A stretch of 5,625 bases of DNA. It comes from Gammaproteobacteria bacterium (GTDB lineage: Bacteria; Pseudomonadota; Gammaproteobacteria; UBA5335). The notes beneath the pieces are model-generated. The model was given only the letters and a program-made list of their open reading frames with translations, was not told the origin of the DNA and did no database searches. The stretch is from positions 1 to 5,625 of the forward strand of contig WOZT01000067.1 of the NCBI GenBank assembly GCA_011620145.1, given 5' to 3'. Positions 5,589 to 5,625 of the stretch are shown piece by piece; the first letter of the stretch is position 1; every line of letters starts with the position of its first letter. Position numbers and translations under genes: made by a program.

Positions 5589-5625
5589 GGGTTTCAGCGG
5601 GGAAGGATACCGGATTGCGCGCTCT

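Noticed and set aside
1..5625. CRISPR array, tRNA, rRNA, insertion sequence or prophage features
   Set aside because: No spaced direct repeats, tRNA-like cloverleaf, transposase motifs or terminal inverted repeats were seen in a by-eye reading.

Overview
The window looks like chromosomal DNA from a high-GC proteobacterium. The coding stretches are very GC-rich (46 of 60 bases in the sampled block 481-540), while the first 240 bases are lower (137 of 240). The cstA-ybdD pair, the NifZ-domain protein and the tandem-nitroreductase enzyme together suggest a gammaproteobacterium or betaproteobacterium. A diazotrophic or sulfur-oxidising lineage is possible, but this is inference and nothing here fixes the taxon.

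Layout, left to right. Bases 1-265 hold no gene I can defend; there may be the tail of an upstream gene at the edge, a weak sigma70-like promoter and a hairpin. Next, on the + strand, comes a LACTB2-like metallo-beta-lactamase-fold hydrolase (266-1123). A 233-base gap follows, with a sigma54-like -24/-12 element, a 14-bp perfect palindrome and a TGT-N10-ACA inverted repeat. Then comes a tightly coupled + strand pair: an 87-residue NifZ-domain protein (1357-1620) and a 539-residue SagB/ThcOx-type double nitroreductase (1617-3236), joined by an ATGA stop/start overlap. On the - strand, converging on this pair, lies cstA (5530 down to 3455) with its small partner ybdD (3458 down to 3255), joined by a GTGA overlap. 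ybdD sits in a different frame inside a longer non-coding open frame and is easy to miss. A strong GC-rich stem-loop lies in the cstA leader.

Functionally there are three units: a stand-alone MBL hydrolase; a NifZ-like/flavoenzyme operon whose product or substrate is unknown; and a CstA-YbdD uptake system for peptides or pyruvate. The most unusual unit is the NifZ-domain/double-nitroreductase pair. It has a possible sigma54-type promoter, and none of the YcaO cyclodehydratase, SagC-like protein or precursor peptide that normally accompanies a peptide-modifying SagB dehydrogenase is visible in the window.
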